A stretch of DNA of 18,997 nt, taken from the NCBI GenBank assembly GCA_964412365.1, contig CAYPOI010000050.1:1-18997 (forward strand), read 5' to 3'. A program made the translations under genes and the position numbers. Position 1 is the stretch's first letter. Each line of letters starts with the position of its first letter. The notes beneath the pieces are model-generated. The model had not been told where the DNA came from. It was given only the letters and a program-made list of their open reading frames with translations, and did not search any database. Below, one piece after another: positions 6,734 to 13,692 of the stretch. The DNA is from CAMTWZ01 sp964412365. Lineage in GTDB: Bacteria > Bacteroidota > Rhodothermia > Balneolales > HLUCCA01.

Positions 6734-8539
6734 ATGCACATTCTGGGAATCTCCTGTTTCTATCACGATGCCGCCGCAGTGATTCTGCGCGATGGCGTGA
6801 TCATCGCCGCTGCGCAGGAAGAGAGATTCACCCGAAAAAAGCATGATGCCTCGTTTCCGGCCCATGCGATCGAATACTGTTTGAAGGAGGCCGGAATCAC
6901 GATCGAACAGGTCGATATCGTCGCGTTCTACGACAAGCCCTTCCTAAAATTCGAGCGTCTGCTCGAAACCTATCTGGCCTATGTTCCAAAAGGCTTGCGA
7001 AGCGCGTGGGAATCCCTGCCGATTTGGATCAAGGAAAAGTTGTGGATCGAAGACACGATCCGCACAAAATTAAATTTCACCGGACGCATGATGTACACCG
7101 AACATCATGAATCGCACGCGGCATCCGCCTTTTTTCCATCCCCGTTTGACGAAGCCGCCATCATCACGATGGATGGGGTAGGCGAATGGGCTACCAGCAC
7201 ATTGGGAGTCGGTAAGGGAAACACCATCACTCTCACGCACGAGCAGCATTTCCCACATTCGTTGGGATTGTTGTACTCCGCGTTCACCTACTATTGCGGA
7301 TTCAAGGTCAATTCCGGCGAATACAAGTTGATGGGGTTGGCACCCTATGGCAAACCGATCTATGCGGATCTCATTTTTGAGCATCTGATCGATCTGAAAG
7401 ACGACGGTTCCTTTCTGCTGAATCAACGCTATTTCAATTACAGCACGGGCATGACGATGACGAACCGGCGCTTCGCAAAGCTGTTCGGGGCGGCGCCACG
7501 GAAGCCGGAAACGCCGATATCGCAACGGGAGATGGATCTCGCGTCGTCGGTACAGGTCGTCACCGAAGAGGTGGTGCGTCGCGTGGCACGGTTCATCACC
7601 GCGCAGACCGGGCTCCGCACCGTCGTGATGGCCGGAGGCGTGGCGCTGAACTGCGTGGCGAATGGGATGTTGCTGAAGGAGAAGATCGTCGACCGACTTT
7701 GGATACAACCCGCCGCAGGGGATGCGGGTGGCGCGCTGGGTGCGGCTTTGTTCGCGTGGTATCAGGTGGAAAAGCAGCCCAGGGTAGTGAGCGGCGCGGA
7801 TGCGATGCAAGGTTCCTTACTTGGTCCGCAGTACTCGGAATCCCAGATTCGGGAATCCCTTGAACCTCTCGAGGCGGTCATGTTTAGCTTGCCCCCATCC
7901 GACATCGATACCATTGTCGCACAAGCCATTGCCGATGGGAAGATTGTGGGATGGTTTCAGGGACGCATGGAATTCGGTCCGCGCGCACTGGGTGCCCGTT
8001 CGATTCTCGGAGATCCGCGTTCGCCCGAGATGCAACGTGAGCTCAACGTGAACATCAAATTCCGTGAGAGTTTTCGTCCGTTCGCGCCGGCCGTATTAGC
8101 CGAAAAAGCGAAAAAGTATTTCGATCTGGATGAGGAATCACCGTACATGTTGATTGTGGCGGATGTGGATGCGGCTCGGCGCAAACCCATGGATCCAGCC
8201 AAAACCGGGTTCGACCGCTTGTATGAATTGCGCTCCGATCTTCCCGCCATCACGCACATCGATTATTCTGCCCGAGTTCAAACAGTCTCGACCGCTCGCC
8301 ATCCACGGTTCGCTTCCCTCATCACCGCGTTCGATGCATTGACCGGTTGTCCTGTTCTCATCAACACGAGTTTCAATGTGCGTGGAGAACCCATCGTGAA
8401 CACGCCGGAAGACGCCTATCGCTGTTTCATGAGGACAAACATGGATATTCTGGTCATCGAAAACGTCATATTCTACAAAAAAGACCAACCCGAAACCGGG
8501 CAATTGGACGAATGGAAGGAGGAATTCCCCCTTGATTGA
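6734..8539 (+). CDS. Carbamoyltransferase of the NodU/CmcH/TobZ family
   Basis: Predicted to transfer a carbamoyl group from carbamoyl phosphate, via a carbamoyl-adenylate, to a hydroxyl of a sugar or small molecule. The 601 residues cover both domains. The Kae1-like N-terminal domain has GISCFYHDAAA (H11, D12), HHESHAASAFF at 124-134 with metal-binding histidines, MDGVGEW, and AGGVALNCVANG near 300. The C-terminal YrdC-like domain begins near 404 with GWFQGRMEFGPRALGARSIL and ends with LINTSFNVRGEPIV. The substrate cannot be read from sequence; the preceding UDP-xylose genes make a glycan or sugar acceptor plausible. Its last 8 nt overlap the SxtJ-like gene. The middle (about 7490-7760) is richer in GC, near 60% by hand count, than neighbouring genes. 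The 17-nt leader has no Shine-Dalgarno and includes a terminator-like U run. Confidence 0.93.
   Translation: MHILGISCFYHDAAAVILRDGVIIAAAQEERFTRKKHDASFPAHAIEYCLKEAGITIEQVDIVAFYDKPFLKFERLLETYLAYVPKGLRSAWESLPIWIKEKLWIEDTIRTKLNFTGRMMYTEHHESHAASAFFPSPFDEAAIITMDGVGEWATSTLGVGKGNTITLTHEQHFPHSLGLLYSAFTYYCGFKVNSGEYKLMGLAPYGKPIYADLIFEHLIDLKDDGSFLLNQRYFNYSTGMTMTNRRFAKLFGAAPRKPETPISQREMDLASSVQVVTEEVVRRVARFITAQTGLRTVVMAGGVALNCVANGMLLKEKIVDRLWIQPAAGDAGGALGAALFAWYQVEKQPRVVSGADAMQGSLLGPQYSESQIRESLEPLEAVMFSLPPSDIDTIVAQAIADGKIVGWFQGRMEFGPRALGARSILGDPRSPEMQRELNVNIKFRESFRPFAPAVLAEKAKKYFDLDEESPYMLIVADVDAARRKPMDPAKTGFDRLYELRSDLPAITHIDYSARVQTVSTARHPRFASLITAFDALTGCPVLINTSFNVRGEPIVNTPEDAYRCFMRTNMDILVIENVIFYKKDQPETGQLDEWKEEFPLD
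8516..8523 (+). promoter_or_regulatory. Strong Shine-Dalgarno deciding the TTG start of the SxtJ-like gene
   Basis: AAGGAGGA lies inside the 3' end of the carbamoyltransferase gene, 8 nt before the TTG at 8532. It is the best ribosome-binding site noticed in the window; most other starts lack one. Since no in-frame ATG occurs before the first membrane segment, it supports the TTG as the real start. Confidence 0.75.
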
Positions 8540-8945
8540 TGCATCCGACAAACACGTCCGTTCTTTCGGAATCCTGTTCGCGGTGATCGGCATCGCGATC
8601 ATTCCCGCATTCGTGTTCTGGAAAAACGGCTCCTATACGAATTTGTCCATTATTTCAACATGGATTGGGCTATTAATGGGTGGATCGGGGATATGGGCAC
8701 CATCCATATTGCGTCCAGCGTTCATCATTTGGATGAAATTCGCCATGATTCTGAATTGGATCATGACAAGGTTCATCATCGGACTCGTATTTTTGCTCAT
8801 CATGACGCCGATCGGACTCATCCGGCGCCTCAGCGGATCAGATACTCCGAAATCGTTTCATGCGTTCCGAGAAGACACACCCAGTTATTGGAAGCATCGG
8901 GATACGACTCCGAAACCATCCGAGTCCTACTACAGACAATACTAA
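8532..8945 (+). CDS. SxtJ-like small membrane protein
   Basis: A 137-residue integral membrane protein. Hydrophobic segments lie at about 12-31 (ILFAVIGIAIIPAFVFW), 38-60 (ISTWIGLLMGGSGIW) and 67-95 (MTRFIIGLVFLLIMTPIGL). The tail is polar and carries PSYWKHRD and a terminal YYRQY. This pattern (GL near the second segment, W near the third, TPIGL, SYW, YRxxY/F end) resembles the SxtJ family, named from saxitoxin clusters, whose genes sit directly after carbamoyltransferases. Its biochemical role is not established; location and co-occurrence suggest it anchors or assists the carbamoyltransferase at the membrane. Translation starts at TTG, overlapping the upstream gene by 8 nt and served by a strong Shine-Dalgarno. 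The third partner often seen in such sets (SxtK/DUF5989, about 50 residues) has no room here: ackA starts 3 nt later. Confidence 0.8.
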   Translation: MIDASDKHVRSFGILFAVIGIAIIPAFVFWKNGSYTNLSIISTWIGLLMGGSGIWAPSILRPAFIIWMKFAMILNWIMTRFIIGLVFLLIMTPIGLIRRLSGSDTPKSFHAFREDTPSYWKHRDTTPKPSESYYRQY

Positions 8946-8948
8946 GCC

Positions 8949-10172
8949 ATGTTAACACTCGTCATCAACTGCGGAAGCTCGTCGGTCAAATATCAGGTCA
9001 TCGAAACGGATACCCGTGAAAAGCGTTGTTCCGGACTGATTGAGCGGATTGGGGCGGTCACGTCCATCATCCGCCATGAAATCGAAGGCCACAAAGCGAG
9101 TAAGAAAACGCAGCCGATCGAGACACATTCCATGGCTCTGAAAGAAATCATGGATTTTCTGATGGATCCTGCCAACGGGCTGAATCTTAAAAAGGAGGAT
9201 ATCCTAGCCGTAGGCCATCGGGTAGTGCACGGTGGGGAGACCTTCAAAGACTCTGTGTTGATTGATGAATCTGTAATCGAAGCCATTGAGCATGCGATTG
9301 ATTTGGCTCCATTGCACAATCCGCCAAATTTGAAGGGGATTGAAGCCGCACAGGAATACCTGCCACAAGCCACACACGTGGCCGTGTTTGATACCGCGTT
9401 TCACCATAGTTTGCCGGCTGAAGCGTACTTGTATGCCATTCCGAACCGCTTGTATCGGCGTTATAAGATTCGGAAGTATGGGTTTCATGGGACATCCCAT
9501 TATTACGTGAGTCGGCGTTTATTCCAGATCGACAAGCTCGATTCGCATAATTCGAAGGTGATCACATGTCATTTGGGGAATGGATGTTCGGTCACGGCGA
9601 TCAAAAACGGCCATAGCGTGGATACCAGTATGGGCTTCACACCGCTATCCGGACTCGTGATGGGTACCCGTTGCGGCGACATCGATCCATCCATCCTGTT
9701 TTATCTGGTCGAGAAAGAAGAATTGCCGTTGAATCACTTGCATGCCATGCTCAACCGGAACAGCGGCTTGTTGGGTATGAGCGGGTATGCCGCCGACATG
9801 CGTGATCTAATTCAGGAAGCCGAAAACGGCGACCGTCGCTGCGAACAAGCCATTGAATCATTCTGCTATCGTGCCAAGCAATATATCGGCTCGTATGTGG
9901 CCACTCTGAATGGATGCGATGGAATCGTGTTCACGGCGGGGATTGGGGAGAATTCACCTTACATCCGTGCCAAGATTTGTTCCGGCATGGAGTATCTTGG
10001 CATTGAATTGGATTCGGAACGGAATGAAAATCCGGACAAGACACGGGAGTATCGCATATCGTCCGATTCTTCGAAAGTCAGTGTTTGGGTGATCCCGACC
10101 GATGAGGAACTTGTCATCGCACTGGATGCGGCAAAAATCGCTGCTGCCGCACGTCAATCACCATGGGTCTGA
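8949..10172 (+). CDS. ackA: Acetate kinase
   Basis: Interconverts acetate plus ATP and acetyl phosphate plus ADP. The 407 residues match the family length of about 400. Catalytic and binding residues defined in the Methanosarcina enzyme are found at the same numbers: Asn7 (INCGSSSVKY), Arg91 (GHRVVHGG), Asp148 (FDTAFHHSLP), His180 (KYGFHGTSH) and Arg241 (MGTRCGDIDPS). The metal-binding Glu is in TDEE near 386. CHLGNGCSVTAI and FTAGIGENSP are the ASKHA phosphate loops. It starts 3 nt after the SxtJ-like gene with no obvious Shine-Dalgarno. Its stop overlaps the next start as TGATG. Pta lies two genes downstream, completing the AckA-Pta pathway within one gene run. Confidence 0.96.
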   Translation: MLTLVINCGSSSVKYQVIETDTREKRCSGLIERIGAVTSIIRHEIEGHKASKKTQPIETHSMALKEIMDFLMDPANGLNLKKEDILAVGHRVVHGGETFKDSVLIDESVIEAIEHAIDLAPLHNPPNLKGIEAAQEYLPQATHVAVFDTAFHHSLPAEAYLYAIPNRLYRRYKIRKYGFHGTSHYYVSRRLFQIDKLDSHNSKVITCHLGNGCSVTAIKNGHSVDTSMGFTPLSGLVMGTRCGDIDPSILFYLVEKEELPLNHLHAMLNRNSGLLGMSGYAADMRDLIQEAENGDRRCEQAIESFCYRAKQYIGSYVATLNGCDGIVFTAGIGENSPYIRAKICSGMEYLGIELDSERNENPDKTREYRISSDSSKVSVWVIPTDEELVIALDAAKIAAAARQSPWV

Positions 10173-11911
10173 TGAAGAAACTCTATTTATTCGCAATCCT
10201 CGGTTTATTCAGCGCGTGCACATCCAGTCGTTGGATCGTGCAAGAAGAGCCTGCGGAAGATCTGTCGCAATCACGCGTGATTTCAACCGTACCGGTTTTG
10301 GCGGTCAAACAATTGCCGACACCCGATCAACCCACGATCGTGTTCGAAGTCAGAAACCTAAATGAGGTTCAATTCCCACAACGCATGGAACAGCGCCGGT
10401 ACGTGCAGACCTATCGGCCTCGCTACGGACTCATGCTTCTTGGTCTGACGGGTGCCGCTGCATTGATTTATGTGGCCAACACGAATGCGGTTCTGGAGCA
10501 GGATCTCACATCGAATCAGAAATTGGGCTTGAACATCACCGCTGGCGTGTTGGCGGTCGGATCTGTGTTCAATCTGAAACCGACTGGTGAACCCTTGTTC
10601 ACAGGTGAAACGCGAATGTTGGAGCAAGTGGGAACGGTTACGAGGAATGATACGGTGCCGCGTGCGCAATCGTCACCTCCTGTGAGCATGAACCTGTTTG
10701 CCAGTTACAAGGGTACTTCCGTGGTTGACGGACTCACGAAAATCGGCACGAACCAGGAAATCCGGATCGATCTCGTTAACGAGCTTCCGTTTCGATCTTT
10801 CGAAACGACCGAACCGGGGATGGTTGAGTTGCTGCTCACAGCCCAAAATCGATCATTCACGTATGAGGTTCCGGTTGAGACGTTTCTGAAACGATATGTC
10901 AGGGTGGCCCGCCGCAACACTCCCATCCGCAGTTCTCCTCAGGACCAAGCCGGAAACATCATCACAACCGTGGCGGAAGCGAGCTTGTTGCCTTGGATCA
11001 ACACCACAGATGGATGGCATGAAGTGATGCTTGGACTCAATCCGGTGTTTATGCGTGCCGAAGACGCAGCTGTGGTATGGATGCCGGCCGGCGGCGTAGG
11101 AGGGATGGTGATTTCTACCGGTCAGCGTTTCGGGGATATCGATGTGGAACGCGGGCTACCGACCGGAATTCCTTTGCAGATGGATGCCGCGGCGGTGATC
11201 ATCGCCAATCAGAATTACGATGATCCATCTTTCAGCAATCGCTACGCCGAACGCAGCATCGAGCTGATGAAGCAATATTATCACACGGTGCTGGGTGTGC
11301 CGATGGATCGCATCCGTGTGGTGACGGATGCGCCGTCCTCCCAATCCGCCACATGGTCGAGGTTTCAGAGAAATAATATCTGGAGCGAATTGCAAATGAA
11401 TCCGGAACGCACCCGCCTGTTTGTCTACTATGTCGGAAAGGGTGCGACCATAGGTGGGAAGCCGGTCTTGCTACCTACCGACGCCCCAAGCGGAGAGCCG
11501 ATCGATGTCGGGTCGTTCCTTGACTATGTGGCCAGTTTTCCGACCAAGAGCACCCATGTGATGTTTGAAACCGACTTCACGCATACTCCCGATGGCACCG
11601 TGCTCGGGGTGAATTCATTGAGCAATACGGCCGATATGTTCACCCAGCGTCGGGCCGGATGGGTGATGTTCGCCTCGGACGCGCGTCAGCCCGCGGGAGC
11701 CTATACCACAGAAGATTTCCGAACGGATCGAATTTACGGCCTGCTGACCTATTTCTTCTGCAAAGCCTTGCAAGAAGAAAACTTCTCTACGTCTGAAATC
11801 CAGACCTATTTGAACCGAAATCTCACGTTCACGTCCCGTCGTATCCATAACCGCCCGCAAGACCCGAAACTCTTCGGTCAGACGAACCTACGCCTTATCG
11901 ATTACCCCTAA
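10172..11911 (+). CDS. Lipoprotein with SH3-like domain and degenerate caspase-like domain
   Basis: A 579-residue protein of unknown function. ATG at 10172 is preferred over ATG at 10163, because it gives MKKLYLFAILGLFSAC, a lipoprotein signal with Cys16, and overlaps the ackA stop as TGATG. Two hydrophobic stretches follow at about 87-103 and 119-136. Next come a beta-rich part (about 160-235) and an SH3b-like segment (about 238-305, VARRNTPIRSSP, then GWHEV). From about 339 to 520 the pattern is that of peptidase C14: AVIIANQNYDD, a helix like the NxxxDA region, and LFVYYVGKGATIGGKPVLLPTDA. However, the active-site GHG is GKG (Lys423), and the strand that should end in DAC reads MFETD (Asp468 in the Cys place). 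The domain is therefore probably non-peptidase, acting as scaffold or binding module at the envelope. The fold is inferred from motifs. It abuts the transporter gene with no gap. Confidence 0.7.
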   Translation: MKKLYLFAILGLFSACTSSRWIVQEEPAEDLSQSRVISTVPVLAVKQLPTPDQPTIVFEVRNLNEVQFPQRMEQRRYVQTYRPRYGLMLLGLTGAAALIYVANTNAVLEQDLTSNQKLGLNITAGVLAVGSVFNLKPTGEPLFTGETRMLEQVGTVTRNDTVPRAQSSPPVSMNLFASYKGTSVVDGLTKIGTNQEIRIDLVNELPFRSFETTEPGMVELLLTAQNRSFTYEVPVETFLKRYVRVARRNTPIRSSPQDQAGNIITTVAEASLLPWINTTDGWHEVMLGLNPVFMRAEDAAVVWMPAGGVGGMVISTGQRFGDIDVERGLPTGIPLQMDAAAVIIANQNYDDPSFSNRYAERSIELMKQYYHTVLGVPMDRIRVVTDAPSSQSATWSRFQRNNIWSELQMNPERTRLFVYYVGKGATIGGKPVLLPTDAPSGEPIDVGSFLDYVASFPTKSTHVMFETDFTHTPDGTVLGVNSLSNTADMFTQRRAGWVMFASDARQPAGAYTTEDFRTDRIYGLLTYFFCKALQEENFSTSEIQTYLNRNLTFTSRRIHNRPQDPKLFGQTNLRLIDYP

Positions 11912-12769
11912 ATGGCCTACCTGTATATCGCGGTATCCGCCATTTTCTCGATTCTGATTGCGCACACGCTCAAGATCACGGAAAATCGGAGAATGCGGAC
12001 CCTGAACGTCCTGACGGTCAATTATGTGTTCGCCTTGCTCATCCTACCGATCTTTTTGCCGGAAGGAGTCCCACTGATCCCGCCGCTGGATCCATTTTTC
12101 CTCTTCGCCGGGATTTTCAATGGCATCCTATTTATAACCAACTTTTTCGTGTACAGCAAATCGGTGCAAACAAACGGTGTTGGGATCACGCTCGTGAGCA
12201 TGAGGATGTCCCTAATCATCCCTGTCATCTTTTCGATCAGCTATTATGCGGAACCCTTTCATTTCGGGGTAGTGATCGGGTTGTTGATGGTTCTGACGGG
12301 ACTGGCGCTGATGATTATCAAGCGTGGTATGCCCGTGATGCAATCCATCCAGGATGGAAAAATGCTTTTGGCCATGTTTGCCATGAGTGGCTCGGCAGAT
12401 GTCATCATTAAAATGTATGAGCGCTCACATCGTCCAGAAATCCACGACGCGCACTTCGTGGCATTGATCTATGGTGTGGCTCTCCTCTCCGGGCTTCTTT
12501 TCCTGGCATGGAAGCGACAACTCAGTTTCACCAAGCAGGAGCTTAAAGTCGGCGCGCTCATCGGCATCCCGAATCTGCTCACCTTCGTGTATATGCTCAA
12601 AGCCTTGGCGATGCTTCCTGCAACGGTCACCTTTTCCTTGGCGCATATTTCGGTTGTGTTAGGCGGAACCCTACTCGGTCGTTATTATTGGAAAGATCAT
12701 CTTCAACGCACCCAGTGGTTGGGAATTATCATCGCGTTGCTATCCATTCTAGTCCTGATTTTGATATGA
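11912..12769 (+). CDS. EamA/DMT-family membrane transporter
   Basis: A 285-residue, strongly hydrophobic protein with about ten predicted membrane segments in two repeats, the layout of the drug/metabolite transporter superfamily. The second repeat starts near residue 145, and the typical EamA ending is present (LAHISVVLGGTLLGRYYWKD, then WLGIIIALLSILVLILI). Family members move metabolites, amino acids or nucleotide sugars; the substrate cannot be inferred. The ATG follows the lipoprotein stop with no intervening base, and its stop overlaps the pta start as ATGA. The context (between ackA and pta, with nucleotide-sugar genes upstream) permits either an organic-acid or a sugar-related substrate; neither is shown. 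Confidence 0.85.
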   Translation: MAYLYIAVSAIFSILIAHTLKITENRRMRTLNVLTVNYVFALLILPIFLPEGVPLIPPLDPFFLFAGIFNGILFITNFFVYSKSVQTNGVGITLVSMRMSLIIPVIFSISYYAEPFHFGVVIGLLMVLTGLALMIIKRGMPVMQSIQDGKMLLAMFAMSGSADVIIKMYERSHRPEIHDAHFVALIYGVALLSGLLFLAWKRQLSFTKQELKVGALIGIPNLLTFVYMLKALAMLPATVTFSLAHISVVLGGTLLGRYYWKDHLQRTQWLGIIIALLSILVLILI

Positions 12770-13692
12770 GTTTTATCGACACCATCCGTTCAAAAGCCAA
12801 ACAGAGCCGCGCACGGGTCGCATTGCCCGAATCGCACGACGATCGGACCCTGAAAGCCGCGGATTATTTGCGTCAACATGAGATTTGCGATCCGATTCTG
12901 ATCGGCGTGAATGGGATCAAGCCCACTGATTCTCCTGATCTCGAACGCTACGCCAATCGCTTGTTCGAGCGCCGGAAAGCCAAGGGAATGACCCTCGAAA
13001 CCGCGTTCAGCCTCGCATCGGAACCATTGTATTTCGCGGCACTGATGGTGGCGGAAGGGGATGCGGATGCCTGTGTGGCTGGTGCAGCCACCACGACGGC
13101 CGATGTGCTTCGCGCCGCGTTGTATTCCATCGGATTGGCTCCTGACACAGGGACCTTATCCAGCGTGTTCATCATGGAACTGCCAGACGGACGTGTATTC
13201 ACCTATGGCGATTGTGCCGTGGTTCCATATCCGGATTCCAAACAACTTGCTGAAATCGCATCGAGCTCTGCGATCACGCACCAGCAACTCACGGGGGAGA
13301 CGCCGCGGGTCGCCATGCTGTCGTTTTCGAGTAAGGGCAGCGCCGAGCACGAACGGGTGCAACTCGTGCGCGATGCTCTTGCTATCGCACAATCTCGCGA
13401 TCCTTTGCTACGGATCGATGGCGAGTTGCAATTCGATGCCGCGTTGGTCCCAAGCATCGGACAAAAGAAAGCCCCTGGGTCGGATGTGGCGGGGCAGGCG
13501 AACGTCTTCGTCTTCCCGAATTTGGATGCGGGCAACATCGGCTACAAACTCACGGAACGTCTTGCGGGTGCATCCGCAACCGGACCCATCATCCAAGGAT
13601 TGGCCCGGCCGATGCACGATTTATCGCGTGGCGCTTCTTGGGAAGACATCGTCAATACCGTCGCCGTGGCTGCGGTTCAAGCCAAGGCCTAA
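12766..13692 (+). CDS. pta: Phosphate acetyltransferase
   Basis: Interconverts acetyl-CoA plus phosphate and acetyl phosphate plus CoA. The 308-residue protein is a single PTA_PTB domain without the N-terminal DRTGG/AAA-like extension of long Pta. Diagnostic parts are ARVALPESHDDRTLKAADYL at the N-terminus, DACVAGAATTTADVLRAAL, QFDAALVPSIGQKKAPGS followed by DVAGQANVFVFPNLDAGNI, and MHDLSRG, with Ser287 and Arg288 matching the catalytic Ser-Arg pair of the Methanosarcina enzyme. ATG at 12766 is chosen because it overlaps the transporter stop (ATGA) and the family N-terminus begins there; a longer reading from 12688 adds 26 residues in transporter coding sequence. It ends the rightward cluster, and its TAA overlaps the stop of the convergent amylase gene. 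At 308 residues it is slightly short for the family (about 330). Confidence 0.93.
   Translation: MSFIDTIRSKAKQSRARVALPESHDDRTLKAADYLRQHEICDPILIGVNGIKPTDSPDLERYANRLFERRKAKGMTLETAFSLASEPLYFAALMVAEGDADACVAGAATTTADVLRAALYSIGLAPDTGTLSSVFIMELPDGRVFTYGDCAVVPYPDSKQLAEIASSSAITHQQLTGETPRVAMLSFSSKGSAEHERVQLVRDALAIAQSRDPLLRIDGELQFDAALVPSIGQKKAPGSDVAGQANVFVFPNLDAGNIGYKLTERLAGASATGPIIQGLARPMHDLSRGASWEDIVNTVAVAAVQAKA

Noticed and set aside
7070..7810. Open frame of 246 codons antisense to the carbamoyltransferase
   Set aside because: The sense strand carries conserved motifs across the whole stretch. The antisense translation is rich in Arg and His and low in structure, as expected for a shadow frame.
11187..11735. 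Active caspase or metacaspase protease
   Set aside because: The GHG and DAC motifs expected for the His-Cys dyad read GKG and ETD, so protease activity is not supported by the sequence.
12688..12765. Earlier start for pta adding 26 residues
   Set aside because: The extra part is the transporter's coding sequence in another frame; the ATGA junction at 12766 and the family N-terminus fit the shorter form.
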